Notes: generated from the letters alone by a model not told the origin. Numbered from the stretch's first letter, positions 25,720-34,319 are shown. The stretch: DNA of 41,906 bases from Pseudomonas sp. ACN8 (GCF_002303925.1 NZ_MRCS01000056.1:1-41906), one strand, 5' to 3'. Numbers and translations are program-made.

Positions 25720-25793
25720 TTTTTCGGCTCCATCGCAATTCAACTGAGAACTTCGCTTGAATGGTTCTATGTGAACGAGGCATCGAATAGCTA

Positions 25794-25829
25794 CCGGTCA
25801 TTGCGCCCTATCCGAAGAGGAATGACCGG
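25794..25829. other. Hairpin between the carrier and decarboxylase genes
   Basis: CCGGTCATT / AATGACCGG, a perfect 9-bp stem with an 18-base loop, 15 bases after the carrier stop. No U run, so probably a message-processing or stabilising element. Confidence 0.4.
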
Positions 25830-25843
25830 GTAAGCGATGTTGA

Positions 25844-27151
25844 TTACTTTTGCATTGCTAACGCTCTACGCTCCGCCTTTGCGTTTTTCATCGCGGCGAT
25901 TTCACGCTCACAGGCTTCTACATCGAACGAGTTGTCCCACTTGGCAATGGCGATGGTGCCGATACCGTTGCCAATCAGGTTGGTAACTGCTCGCGCTTCA
26001 TTGAGGAACCTGTCGATGCCCAAGAGCAGGACAAGGCCTACCAACGGAATGGAGTGGATGGTTGTAAGTGTTGCCGCAAGGGTTATGAACCCGGCACCCG
26101 CCACACCAGCCGAGCCTTTCGACGTCAGCAGGAAAACACCCAACAGAATCATCTGATCCATAAACGTCAGCGGCGTATTGGTTGCCTGTGCGATAAAAAT
26201 CGCCGCCATGGTGAGGTAAATGCAGGTGCCATCCGCATTGAAGGTGTATCCAGTTGGCAGCACCATGCCAACCACCGACTTCTTGCAGCCCAGCTTTTCA
26301 AGTTTCACCATCATTCGCGGAAGCACAGCCTCAGTCGAGCAGGTTCCGAGCGTGATGAGAATCTCGTCCTTGAAGTACCGGAGAAACTGTAATAAAGGCA
26401 TTCCTGACCATCGGGCAACCGTTCCAAGCACCACCACAATGAAGATCAGGGTGGTGACGTAGAGCGCAATCAGCAACTGGCCGAGCGACAGTAGCGTACC
26501 GATCCCGTACTTGCCGATAGTGAATGCCATACCGGCACCGGCACCAAGTGGAGCCAGCCGCATGACCATTGCCACGATTTTGAACAGCCCTTGCAGGAAC
26601 AGGTCGATCGTATTGATCAGCGGTTTGCTGGTTTCCCCCATTTGAACCAGGGCAACCCCCATCAAGACCGAAAGCAGGATGACCTGGAGCATGACGCCAT
26701 TCGAAAACGCGCCGACAAAAGTTTGAGGGATGATGTTCATGAAAAAATCGACGGTGCCACCCTGCTCACTGGCAGCTTGGCTGTACTTGGCGATGGCACT
26801 GCCATCCAGTGCGTCAACATTGATGTTCATCCCAACGCCTGGCTTTACGACGTTAACCACAACAAGGCCGATGACCAGGGCGATGGTTGAAAGAATCTCG
26901 AAGTAGAGCAGCGATTTAACGCCAATTCTCCCTACCTCTTTGATGCTGCCCATCTTGGCGATACCGACAACCACGGTGCCAAAAATAATAGGGGCCAACA
27001 GCATTTTGATGAGTCTGATAAAGCCGTCTGCAAAAGGTTGAAGCTTGGCTCCGAATTGCGGTTCGAAGTGACCAATCGCTGCACCGATTACGATACCGAT
27101 CAGCACCTGCACATACAGCTGGCTGTACCAGCGAGTCTTGGAGATTTCCAC
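25844..27151 (-). CDS. dctA: C4-dicarboxylate:cation symporter, DctA type
   Basis: A 435-residue inner-membrane carrier of the DAACS family. It shows multiple hydrophobic helices (QVLIGIVIGAAIGH; FEILSTIALVIGLVVV), the re-entrant serine-rich loop (LITLGTCSTEAVLPRM), the substrate loop TGYTFNADGTCIYL and LLTSKGSAGVAGAGF. DctA proteins import succinate, malate, fumarate and related acids with protons. Its place between D-tartrate dehydratase and oxaloacetate decarboxylase suggests it carries D-tartrate here (inference). The GTG start has GAGG seven bases before. Confidence 0.88.
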   Translation of the reverse strand: MEISKTRWYSQLYVQVLIGIVIGAAIGHFEPQFGAKLQPFADGFIRLIKMLLAPIIFGTVVVGIAKMGSIKEVGRIGVKSLLYFEILSTIALVIGLVVVNVVKPGVGMNINVDALDGSAIAKYSQAASEQGGTVDFFMNIIPQTFVGAFSNGVMLQVILLSVLMGVALVQMGETSKPLINTIDLFLQGLFKIVAMVMRLAPLGAGAGMAFTIGKYGIGTLLSLGQLLIALYVTTLIFIVVVLGTVARWSGMPLLQFLRYFKDEILITLGTCSTEAVLPRMMVKLEKLGCKKSVVGMVLPTGYTFNADGTCIYLTMAAIFIAQATNTPLTFMDQMILLGVFLLTSKGSAGVAGAGFITLAATLTTIHSIPLVGLVLLLGIDRFLNEARAVTNLIGNGIGTIAIAKWDNSFDVEACEREIAAMKNAKAERRALAMQK

Positions 27152-27214
27152 GGAAGCACCTCATTTTATTTTTGTGATGGGCATGTGGCGTAACGTCAGT
27201 GGGTGACGCCTGAT

Positions 27215-27244
27215 AACTGCGGCCTCTTGAAAAAGACCGCAGTT
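27215..27244. other. Strong hairpin between D-tartrate dehydratase and the carrier gene
   Basis: AACTGCGG / CCGCAGTT, continued inside by TCTT-GAAA-AAGA after a two-base bulge. It lies 10 bases after the dehydratase stop. No terminal U run in the minus direction; it may tune the ratio of the first gene to the rest. Confidence 0.5.
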
Positions 27245-27253
27245 CGAGGGCTA

Positions 27254-28423
27254 TCAGCCTTCGCCCAGCTCACGCATCACTGCGTACAAGGCTGACTTGG
27301 CTTCGAAGCCGACACCTGGAATATCCGGCAGACCGACATAGCCGTTTTCCACACGAATCCCGTCAGCGAAACCGCCGAAAGGCTGGAACACGTCCGGGTA
27401 CGATTCGTTACCGCCCAGGTGCAGGCCCGCTGCGATATTCAGGGACATCTGGTGGCCACCATGCGGAACTACGCGGCGGGAAGACCAACCCATTTCTTCC
27501 ATCACTTTCAGGGTACGCATGTACTCGACGAGTCCGTATGACAGGGCGCAGTCGAACTGAAGGTAATCGCGATCAGGGCGCATACCACCGTGGCGTAGCA
27601 GGTTACGAGCATCCTGATGGGAGAACAGGTTTTCACCAGTAGCCATGGGCAGTTCATAGTGGTTTGCAAGCTCAGCCTGCAGTTCATAGTCCAGCGGATC
27701 GCCAACTTCTTCGTACCAGAAGAGGTTGTACTTTTTGATGGCTTCAGCGTACGCAATACCTGTCTTCAGATCGAAGCGGCCATTGGCATCGACAGCCAGT
27801 CGACGACCATCACCGACCACTTCAAGTACCGCTTCGATGCGACGGATATCTTCGTCCAGAGGAACCGCACCGATCTTCATCTTGACGACGTCGTAGCCAC
27901 GATCCAGATAGCTCTGCATTTCTGCTTTGAGCTTGGTCTGGTCTTTGCCAGGGTAGTAATAGCCCCCCGCGGCGTAGACCCAAACCTTGTCATCTGCCAC
28001 GCCGCCACGGTAACGGTCGGCCAGCAGGCGATACAGGGGCTTGCCTTCAATCTTCGCAACGGCATCCCACACAGCCATATCAATGGTACCGACTGCGACT
28101 GAGCGCTCGCCGTGGCCACCTGGCTTTTCGTTGGTCATCAAGGTTTTCCAGATGGCGAACGGATCCAGGTTGTTGTTCTCATGATCGACGAGAGTATCTG
28201 GGTCAGCTTCCGTGATACGCGCCAAGAAGCGATCACGCATCAGTGCGCCCTGACCATAGCGACCGTTGGAGTTGAAGCCGTAGCCGATGACAGGTTTACC
28301 GTCGCGAATTACATCCGTGACGACAGCGACAACCGAGCAGGTCATTTTCGAAAAATCGATGTAGGCATTGGCGATTGGAGAAGCGATAGAGACGGTTTTT
28401 TCACGGATGTCTACGATACGCAT
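27254..28423 (-). CDS. tarD: D(-)-tartrate dehydratase (enolase superfamily)
   Basis: A 389-residue Mg-dependent acid-sugar dehydratase, the same length as the characterised Bradyrhizobium D-tartrate dehydratase and, as remembered, highly similar throughout (NEKPGGHGERSVAVGTIDMA; FWYEEVGDPLDYEL; QFDCALSYGL). Catalytic Lys183 is in KMKIG, metal ligands are Asp212 (VDANGRF), Glu238 (WYEE) and Glu264 (ATGEN), and the general acid/base His321 is in PHGGHQ. It converts D-tartrate to oxaloacetate. The ATG has AGGA seven bases before. It is the first gene of its operon and diverges from a LysR gene. Confidence 0.88.
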   Translation of the reverse strand: MRIVDIREKTVSIASPIANAYIDFSKMTCSVVAVVTDVIRDGKPVIGYGFNSNGRYGQGALMRDRFLARITEADPDTLVDHENNNLDPFAIWKTLMTNEKPGGHGERSVAVGTIDMAVWDAVAKIEGKPLYRLLADRYRGGVADDKVWVYAAGGYYYPGKDQTKLKAEMQSYLDRGYDVVKMKIGAVPLDEDIRRIEAVLEVVGDGRRLAVDANGRFDLKTGIAYAEAIKKYNLFWYEEVGDPLDYELQAELANHYELPMATGENLFSHQDARNLLRHGGMRPDRDYLQFDCALSYGLVEYMRTLKVMEEMGWSSRRVVPHGGHQMSLNIAAGLHLGGNESYPDVFQPFGGFADGIRVENGYVGLPDIPGVGFEAKSALYAVMRELGEG

Positions 28424-28523
28424 GACGGGTTCCTCTTGTTGTTGGTGGCCCCCACGTTATGCTTTGCGATGACACCCGCCCAATGCTATTAATGCCGCGC
28501 CCTATGCACAGGAGGCATTGCCC

Positions 28524-29399
28524 TTGGAACTCGTCTGGCTTGAAGATTTTTCAGCGCTTGCGGAATACGGCAGCTTTGTTCGTGCCGCTGAAGCGCGCCA
28601 CGTCACTCAGCCGGCCTTCAGCCGCAGAGTCCGTTCACTGGAGAATTGGATGGGCGTGGAGTTGTTTGTGCGAACGCCTCAGGGAGCAACTCTGACCGAG
28701 GCTGGAAGGCAGATTTTGCCCAGTGCTCAGGAGGCTGCACGACGCTTGTACAGGATGCGCACAGAGGCACAGGAGGTGGCTGGGATGGCCGCCAAAACGC
28801 TGCAATTCGCAGCCACCCACTCCCTGTCATTCACCTTCTTCCCGAGATGGCTGAGAAATACGGAAAATGGCGCCCCGATAGATGCTGTACGACTGCACTC
28901 AGATAGCATGGCTGTTTGTGAGCAGATGCTGATTCACGGCCAGGTTCAGTTCCTGCTTTGCCATCGCCATCCTGACGTCCCCCCCTTGCTAGCCCCTGAT
29001 CAGTTCATTGGGAAGAAAGTTGGAGAGGATGTACTCGTGCCATTGGCGAGTGCCTCTGCCAATTTTGGTACCTCACCAGAAACACTGCCCTACTTGGCAT
29101 ACACCCACGAATCGGGTCTAGGCCGCATCGTCGCTCACCGACTCCACGGCAAGGAAGACTACCTTAACCTCAAGCCTCTTTTTAGTAGCCACCTTGCAGC
29201 AGTGCTGATGTCCATGGCCTTGGAAAGCAAGGGAGTTGCGTGGTTACCCAAAAGCCTGACAGAACAAGAAATGGCTGACGGTCGGCTTGTCAGGGCGCTC
29301 GACGAAAGCTGGGATATTCCCTTGGAGATTCATCTCACGCGTCCCACGGCCCCAATCAGCCCCTCTGCCGAAGAATTCTGGGCCAAGCTGGGCGACTAG
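28524..29399 (+). CDS. LysR-family regulator of the D-tartrate genes
   Basis: A 291-residue LysR regulator. The helix-turn-helix lies in GSFVRAAEARHVTQPAFSRR and the effector domain follows. A TTG start at 28524 (reads ELVWLEDFSALAEYG) is chosen because a perfect AGGAGG sits eight bases before; the TTG two codons earlier is too close to it. It diverges from the dehydratase across 100 bases, so it most likely activates tarD-dctA-decarboxylase in response to D-tartrate (inference from layout). Confidence 0.83.
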   Translation: MELVWLEDFSALAEYGSFVRAAEARHVTQPAFSRRVRSLENWMGVELFVRTPQGATLTEAGRQILPSAQEAARRLYRMRTEAQEVAGMAAKTLQFAATHSLSFTFFPRWLRNTENGAPIDAVRLHSDSMAVCEQMLIHGQVQFLLCHRHPDVPPLLAPDQFIGKKVGEDVLVPLASASANFGTSPETLPYLAYTHESGLGRIVAHRLHGKEDYLNLKPLFSSHLAAVLMSMALESKGVAWLPKSLTEQEMADGRLVRALDESWDIPLEIHLTRPTAPISPSAEEFWAKLGD

Positions 29400-29546
29400 A
29401 TCCATTTGGCTGCCTCCAGTTTTCATTTACCAAAGGCGTTCTGGGGCCGAAGAAATTCCAATACGTCACGATTCGTGAAGTGTTTGATCACTGAATCGCC
29501 ATTGTTTGAAGCTAGTAACCTGATTTCGCTCGTGGCCGCGAATCGA

Positions 29547-30959
29547 CTAACCCAACGTGTTAAGGCACACCACCTTGGGTTGGGTCATTTCCTCATAGGC
29601 AAAACGCACCCCTTCCCGGCCCAGGCTACCGTACTTGGAACCGCCAAACGGCATCGCATCGAAGCGGTAGTCGGAGGAGTCGTTGATCATCACACCCCCG
29701 GCTTCGATCCTCCGTGCGGCGCTCATCGCGGTTGCCAGATCATTGGTGAAGATCCCGGCATGCAGGCTGTATTCAGGTTCATTGGCCAACGCGATGGCTT
29801 CATCGAAGGTTTCGAAAAGCTGCAGTACCACCACCGGAGCGAAGACCTCATTGCGCCAGAGTCGACTGGCGTGATCGACGTTTTCCAACACGGTGGCGGC
29901 GTAGCACGATCCTGCACGCCGATGGCCGCAGAGCAACGTGGCGCCCTCTTGCAAGGCCTCGTTCACCACTTGCTCGGCATTCTGCGCGGCTTGCGCAGTA
30001 ATCATGGGGCCGATATCGGTGTCGGCCAGCAATGGATCGCCGACCACAAGCGCACGGGCCTGACTGACAAAACGCTCCCGGAACGCTTCATAAATCGACG
30101 CCTGAATCAGCAAGCGCTGAGTGCCTACGCAGTTCTGCCCCGCGGCCCAAAAGGCTCCGGACACGCAACTCTCGACAGCCGCCTCAAGGTCACAGTCGCC
30201 CATGACGATGACCGGCGCATTGCCGCCCAGGTCCATGGTCAGTTTCTTCAACCCGGCCGTGCGGGCGATCTGCTCTGCGGTGACGAAACCGCCGGTGAAG
30301 GAAATCATCCGCACCTCACGGGCGGCGACCAACGCCTTGCCCAGTTCCGCGCCTCCGGTGGCGACGGTGACCACTGATTCAGGCAAGCCTGCCGCGACCA
30401 GATAAGACACCAGTTTAATGGCCGACAATGGCGCAAGCTCGGAGGGTTTGAGAATCACCGCGTTACCGCCGGCAATGGCCGGGCCGAGTTTATGCGCCAC
30501 CAGGTTCAACGGATCGTTGTACGGCGTGATCGCAACGATCAGACCCAGAGGCTCACGGGAAAACCAGCCCTGACGCGATTCGGAACCTTCATAAGCGTCG
30601 AAAGGCACCACCTCCCCGGCATTGCGCCTGGCCTCCTCGGCCGACAGCTTGAGGGTGTTGACGCAGCGTTTGACCTCCTTTTGTGCCTGTTTGAGGGTCT
30701 TCCCGGCCTCGTCGACGATCAGCCTGGCAAACACGCCGGCATCACGTTCGATGTCGATTGCGGCTTGCTCAAGAATGCGAGCCCGACGATGACGTGCCAA
30801 CGCGGCGCACGCTCGTGCACCACTGCGTCCTGTCTCCAACAACTGCGGAACTTGCGAGGCACAGACATTCGTTACACTGCCGATGACGGAACCGTCATAG
30901 GCGTTAAAGACTTCAATGGGCGGCTCCACGATATCCAGAACCAGGCGCGATAATTTCAC
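29547..30959 (-). CDS. Aldehyde dehydrogenase, possibly for aspartate semialdehyde or a related aldehyde
   Basis: A 470-residue member of the NAD(P) aldehyde dehydrogenase superfamily nearest, from memory, to the phosphonoacetaldehyde / glyceraldehyde-3-phosphate (non-phosphorylating) group (AITPYNDPLNLVAHKLGPAI). Asn148 and nucleophile Cys277 (GQNC) are present, but the usual general-base Glu is Asp243 (TMDLGGNAP). The GTG start at 30959 is well supported: AGGAG lies inside the end of the homoserine dehydrogenase gene, eight bases before; the frame opens far into that gene but cannot be used. The five-base gap makes the two genes one unit. It may oxidise the aldehyde made by its partner. Confidence 0.8.
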   Translation of the reverse strand: MKLSRLVLDIVEPPIEVFNAYDGSVIGSVTNVCASQVPQLLETGRSGARACAALARHRRARILEQAAIDIERDAGVFARLIVDEAGKTLKQAQKEVKRCVNTLKLSAEEARRNAGEVVPFDAYEGSESRQGWFSREPLGLIVAITPYNDPLNLVAHKLGPAIAGGNAVILKPSELAPLSAIKLVSYLVAAGLPESVVTVATGGAELGKALVAAREVRMISFTGGFVTAEQIARTAGLKKLTMDLGGNAPVIVMGDCDLEAAVESCVSGAFWAAGQNCVGTQRLLIQASIYEAFRERFVSQARALVVGDPLLADTDIGPMITAQAAQNAEQVVNEALQEGATLLCGHRRAGSCYAATVLENVDHASRLWRNEVFAPVVVLQLFETFDEAIALANEPEYSLHAGIFTNDLATAMSAARRIEAGGVMINDSSDYRFDAMPFGGSKYGSLGREGVRFAYEEMTQPKVVCLNTLG

Positions 30960-30964
30960 AGGGT

Positions 30965-32014
30965 TTACTCCTGGTTGCGGGCAATGGATTGATGGATGCT
31001 GATGATGTCCGAGAGCAGCGCAAACGCTGTTTCCGTGCGCCCTGCTCCCGGCCCTGAAACTGTTACTGCACCGAGCAGTTCGGAAGTAAACGACACCGCG
31101 TTGGTTGCGCCGCCAACACTGGCCAGTGGATGGTCGTTGTTCAACAGCCGCGGTTCGACACCGGCACTGATCGAGCCGTCGGCGTGGCGCATCGCCGACC
31201 CGATCAGCTTCCAGCGAGCACCGTCCTGCCGGGCTTTTTCGATATCGCCAAGGCTGAGGGACGAAATGCCGCTGCACGTGACGTCGCTGACCGTCAGCTT
31301 CGCGTCCAGCAGTTCATTCGCCAGGATCACCACCTTGAGGCGTACGTCATGCCCCTCGACATCCGCTGTCGGGTCGGCTTCGGCATAACCCAGCGCCTGA
31401 GCCTTGGCAACGGCCTCGGCAAACCCCAGGCCGCCTTCCATGCTGGTGAGCACGAAGTTGGACGTGCCGTTTAAAATGCCTTCAAAACCGACAATGGAGC
31501 TGCCTGCCAGCGCCTGCCGGGCCAGGCGGATAACCGGCGTGCCGCTCATGACCGAGCCTTCGTATTCAAAGGCGACATGCTTGCGTCGAGCCAGTGCCTT
31601 GAGCTCGGCGCCGTGCAAGGCGATCGGGCCCTTGTTGGTGGTGACGACATGCTGGCCGCCCTCCAGCGCCCAACGACAGAACGTCGTCGCCGGTTCTCCG
31701 TCCACCGGGTTGGTGAAGGTGGCTTCAACAATAATGTCCGCACCGGAATCCTTGATCACCGCTTCATTGAGGGCTGTGACGTCGCCACCCGACAGTTGCG
31801 CCAATGCACCTTTGACTGCCGGCAATTGGGCGAGCGCATTGGCATCCAGCCCTTCGCGGCCAATCACCGAGCCAAGAAACAAGTCAGTCACACCGACGAT
31901 TTTCAGGGTGAAACCCAGTTCTGTTTTCCACTGTTCGTTACGATCGGCAATCAGCTGAGCCAATGCCCGGTTAACACCACCAAAGCCAACCAGCGCCAAT
32001 TTGTATTCAGTCAT
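30965..32014 (-). CDS. Homoserine dehydrogenase without ACT domain
   Basis: A 349-residue NAD(P)-linked oxidoreductase that interconverts homoserine and aspartate semialdehyde. It has the nucleotide site GFGGVNRAL, TTNKGPIAL (Lys128), GILNGTSNFVLT and ADPTADVEGHDVRLK (Asp218, Lys227). It ends where the C-terminal ACT domain of the biosynthetic enzyme (about 434 aa) would begin, so threonine feedback is not expected. The ATG has AAGG about ten bases before. It is followed at once by the aldehyde dehydrogenase and preceded by its own control region, separate from the thrC-like/asnC unit. This suits a catabolic or specialised role. Confidence 0.83.
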   Translation of the reverse strand: MTEYKLALVGFGGVNRALAQLIADRNEQWKTELGFTLKIVGVTDLFLGSVIGREGLDANALAQLPAVKGALAQLSGGDVTALNEAVIKDSGADIIVEATFTNPVDGEPATTFCRWALEGGQHVVTTNKGPIALHGAELKALARRKHVAFEYEGSVMSGTPVIRLARQALAGSSIVGFEGILNGTSNFVLTSMEGGLGFAEAVAKAQALGYAEADPTADVEGHDVRLKVVILANELLDAKLTVSDVTCSGISSLSLGDIEKARQDGARWKLIGSAMRHADGSISAGVEPRLLNNDHPLASVGGATNAVSFTSELLGAVTVSGPGAGRTETAFALLSDIISIHQSIARNQE

Positions 32015-32081
32015 TTTGTTATGCCCTTGATCCGGGGGATGGGTTGTTGGGCACTAGGTTAGGGCTGGGCCCAAGGCAGTG

Positions 32082-32104
32082 AAATAGGCCAATTTGCTCT
32101 ATTT
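32082..32104. promoter_or_regulatory. Inverted repeat upstream of the homoserine dehydrogenase gene, possible Lrp/AsnC site
   Basis: AAATAG-N11-CTATTT, a perfect 6-bp repeat with an AT-rich centre, 68 bases before the start. It has the TAG...CTA frame of Lrp-type boxes. The AsnC-family gene next door is the natural candidate to bind it. Confidence 0.5.
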
Positions 32105-32182
32105 TGTGGGCGTTTTGACCAGTGTCTGGGCAAAGCTTCAGAATCGGGTAGGAGGCGGACCAATCTTGACCACCACATCCCC

Positions 32183-32286
32183 CCTGTAGGAGCGAGCTTG
32201 CTCGCGAAAAACCGGAGAACGCCGCGGGGTGTCAGGCTTTCAGCGTTATCGTTGACGACCATCGCGAGCAAGCTCGCTCCTACAGG
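32183..32286. repeat. REP pair (REPIN), GTAGGAGCGAGCTTGC type
   Basis: CCTGTAGGAGCGAGCTTGCT from 32183 and its inverse (AGCAAGCTCGCTCCTACAGG, ending 32286) enclose about 50 bases. This is a second REP subtype, different in sequence from the pair at 7478. It lies between the asnC terminator and the homoserine dehydrogenase promoter region. Confidence 0.88.
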
Positions 32287-32420
32287 TTTTGGGCCTATAG
32301 ATAGGGCCTGTTTAACATCTGTCAGTGTTACTCGATGAAAGCTACAACGCCTTGCGTCGTTGCCTACAGGTACGCCAGAGTCCGCCGGCTTGTGCGCCCT
32401 GGAAGCCATCGGGCGCACGC

Positions 32421-32446
32421 AAAAAAGCCAACACACGTTGGCTTTT
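32421..32446 (-). terminator. Rho-independent terminator after the asnC-family gene
   Basis: On the minus strand a perfect 10-bp stem (AAAAGCCAAC / GTTGGCTTTT, loop GTGT) is followed by six U in all. It lies 18 bases beyond the stop and ends the thrC-like/asnC transcript, so the homoserine dehydrogenase gene needs its own promoter. Confidence 0.88.
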
Positions 32447-32463
32447 AGCGGTACGAAAAATGG

Positions 32464-32901
32464 CTACACGACAGACGACAGCACAAAGGAGGTCACGGTA
32501 TTTTCCACTCCGGGCAACGCGGCAATTTCAGTCCAGACCTTGTGTACCCGCTGCGGGCTCGCAGCGCCCACCCGCAGCATCAGGTCGAACTCGCCGCTCA
32601 TGACATCGCACTGGATGACTTCCGGAATGGCCCGCAACGCTTGCAGCACTTCCGCACCCCGCATCCGGTCGTAGCGGTAGACGAAAATCACCGCGTTGAT
32701 GTTCGACGTGGCTTGTCGCCCCTCCCCCGTGCGTACCGTATATCCCTGTATGACCCCGTCGCGCTCGAGTCTTTCTATACGTTGGCGCACCGCATTGCGT
32801 GACAGATTGACCTTGGCCGCCAGCTCGGCGTGTGCAGCCCTGGCATTGAGCTGTAGTTCAGCGATGATGTGTTCATCGAGAGGGTCCAGAATTCGCTTCA
32901 C
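32464..32901 (-). CDS. Lrp/AsnC-family regulator
   Basis: A 145-residue feast/famine regulator. The helix-turn-helix is residues 20-45 (HAELAAKVNLSRNAVRQR). The RAM ligand domain follows, with VMSGEFDLMLRV as its core and a C-terminal EIAALPGVENTVTSF. The GTG start at 32901 has GGAGG five bases before; the longer open frame overlaps the upstream gene and has no ribosome site. It follows the thrC-like gene by 22 bases and shares its transcript. Such proteins usually sense an amino acid and control adjacent genes; the repeat at 32082-32104 may be its site. Confidence 0.85.
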   Translation of the reverse strand: MKRILDPLDEHIIAELQLNARAAHAELAAKVNLSRNAVRQRIERLERDGVIQGYTVRTGEGRQATSNINAVIFVYRYDRMRGAEVLQALRAIPEVIQCDVMSGEFDLMLRVGAASPQRVHKVWTEIAALPGVENTVTSFVLSSVV

Positions 32902-32923
32902 TTGGCCTCCTGTTGTCGCGCCT

Positions 32924-34303
32924 TCACAGCGCGCCGAGCAGCTCATGGATGGTATCGAGGTCGTCCGGTTGAATCCGGTAAACCTGCGCCTGTCCTTGCA
33001 TCGCGACCTCAGGGTGCAGCCCCGCCACACTGATGCCCAACTCGCCAAGCAGTGCCGCCGACTTGACCGGTGAGATTTCCCCCAGGGTCACCATGGGCGC
33101 CACCAGGCTTCGCCGATACAACCTGGCGGCCAGCACGCCAGTGGCCGTGTGCGGATCGATGGCGTATCCCGTGTCGCGATACAGCGAAGTGATTTCCGTC
33201 AGCGTCTGCTCATCACTGACCGCATAGGAGTCGATGATCATCCGCGCCTGCAACCAGAACTCGTTGGCGATGACCATCTCGCCGCTGGACTCGAACCCCT
33301 CCATCAGCGCACACACCGCCTGGTCGTCATGCCCGTAGAGCTCCCAAAGGAAGCGTTCCAGATTGGAAAAGATCGACAGGTCCATGGCAGGCGAAAGCGT
33401 CTTGTTGGCGCGTGACCTGCTGTAGTGGTTCTTCTGGAACAACTGATGCAACGCGTCGTTCTGGTTGGTCGCAACAATCATCTGGGTGATCGGCAGGCCC
33501 ATTTTTTGCGCGATGTAGCCGGCATACACCTCGGCAAAACTCGCCGCCGGTACGCTGAAACCAATCGGTCGCTGGCCGCCTCCCAATTGCAACACGGCGT
33601 GGAAGTAGAACACCAGTTGCGCCAACACACTGACCCAGTTACTGGAGTTGAAACTGATCGCCTCGTGCTGCGTATTCGGCCATTGTCGGAACAGCCGGGT
33701 GACGATGGTCTGGCACTCGTCGAAGCTGCCATTCACTGCAAACTGATGAACCCTTGGGTGCGCCGCTGCTTGCAGATGCTGGAGTTGGTCCAGGGGTACG
33801 CCCTTCTCTGGGTAAAACACCACCACAGAGGTGTCCTCGCAGTGCTTGAACGCCTCGATGGCCGCCAGCCCGGTATCGCCGTTGGTGGCACCGATCACCA
33901 CCCCGCGACGCCCGCGCTTGCGCAGAAAATACGGCACCAGCCGCGCCTGCAACTGCGCGGCGAAATCTTTCGAGGAGCGAGTCGGTCCGTGGAACAGCTC
34001 CAGCACCCACTCGTTACGATCGACCTGATGCAAAGGTGCAAGGGATCGATGGCGGAATTGGCTGCCCGCCTCTTTGAGCAGGCGCTTGAGGTCTGTTTCG
34101 CAGATCGCCTCCCCCACGAACGGACTGATCACCCTGTAGGCCAGTTCGTCATAGGGCAAGGTCGACCAGTTGGCGATGTCCTGCGCTTCAAACAGCGGCA
34201 GTTCCAGCGGTACGAACAGCCCTCCGTCCTGGGCAATGCCAGACAATACGACCTGTTCGAAGTCGACCTGCACGGCCGAATTTCGGGTACTCACATAACG
34301 CAT
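32924..34303 (-). CDS. Threonine synthase paralogue with altered active site
   Basis: A 459-residue PLP enzyme that aligns end to end with Pseudomonas ThrC as remembered (MRYVSTR start; VLELFHGPT; GDTG; SNLER; DPHTATGVLAARL). The PLP Lys112 is kept. Several strict ThrC positions differ: HGPTLAFKDF is HGPTRSSKDF, the phosphate-contacting Arg of NWAR is Ser225 (NWVS), the PLP-phosphate loop PTGNFGD is PAASFAE (252-258), and HPxKF is SPVKS. It is therefore unlikely to be ordinary threonine synthase on O-phosphohomoserine and may act on another gamma-substituted or free homoserine. The start ATG has GGAG before it, 16 bases after the LysR gene. Confidence 0.8.
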   Translation of the reverse strand: MRYVSTRNSAVQVDFEQVVLSGIAQDGGLFVPLELPLFEAQDIANWSTLPYDELAYRVISPFVGEAICETDLKRLLKEAGSQFRHRSLAPLHQVDRNEWVLELFHGPTRSSKDFAAQLQARLVPYFLRKRGRRGVVIGATNGDTGLAAIEAFKHCEDTSVVVFYPEKGVPLDQLQHLQAAAHPRVHQFAVNGSFDECQTIVTRLFRQWPNTQHEAISFNSSNWVSVLAQLVFYFHAVLQLGGGQRPIGFSVPAASFAEVYAGYIAQKMGLPITQMIVATNQNDALHQLFQKNHYSRSRANKTLSPAMDLSIFSNLERFLWELYGHDDQAVCALMEGFESSGEMVIANEFWLQARMIIDSYAVSDEQTLTEITSLYRDTGYAIDPHTATGVLAARLYRRSLVAPMVTLGEISPVKSAALLGELGISVAGLHPEVAMQGQAQVYRIQPDDLDTIHELLGAL

Positions 34304-34319
34304 GGTTGGCTCCGGCCAT

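Noticed and set aside
30960..31277. N-terminal extension of the aldehyde dehydrogenase into the homoserine dehydrogenase gene
   Set aside because: The extension has no family similarity; a GTG with AGGAG at 30959 gives the normal family start.
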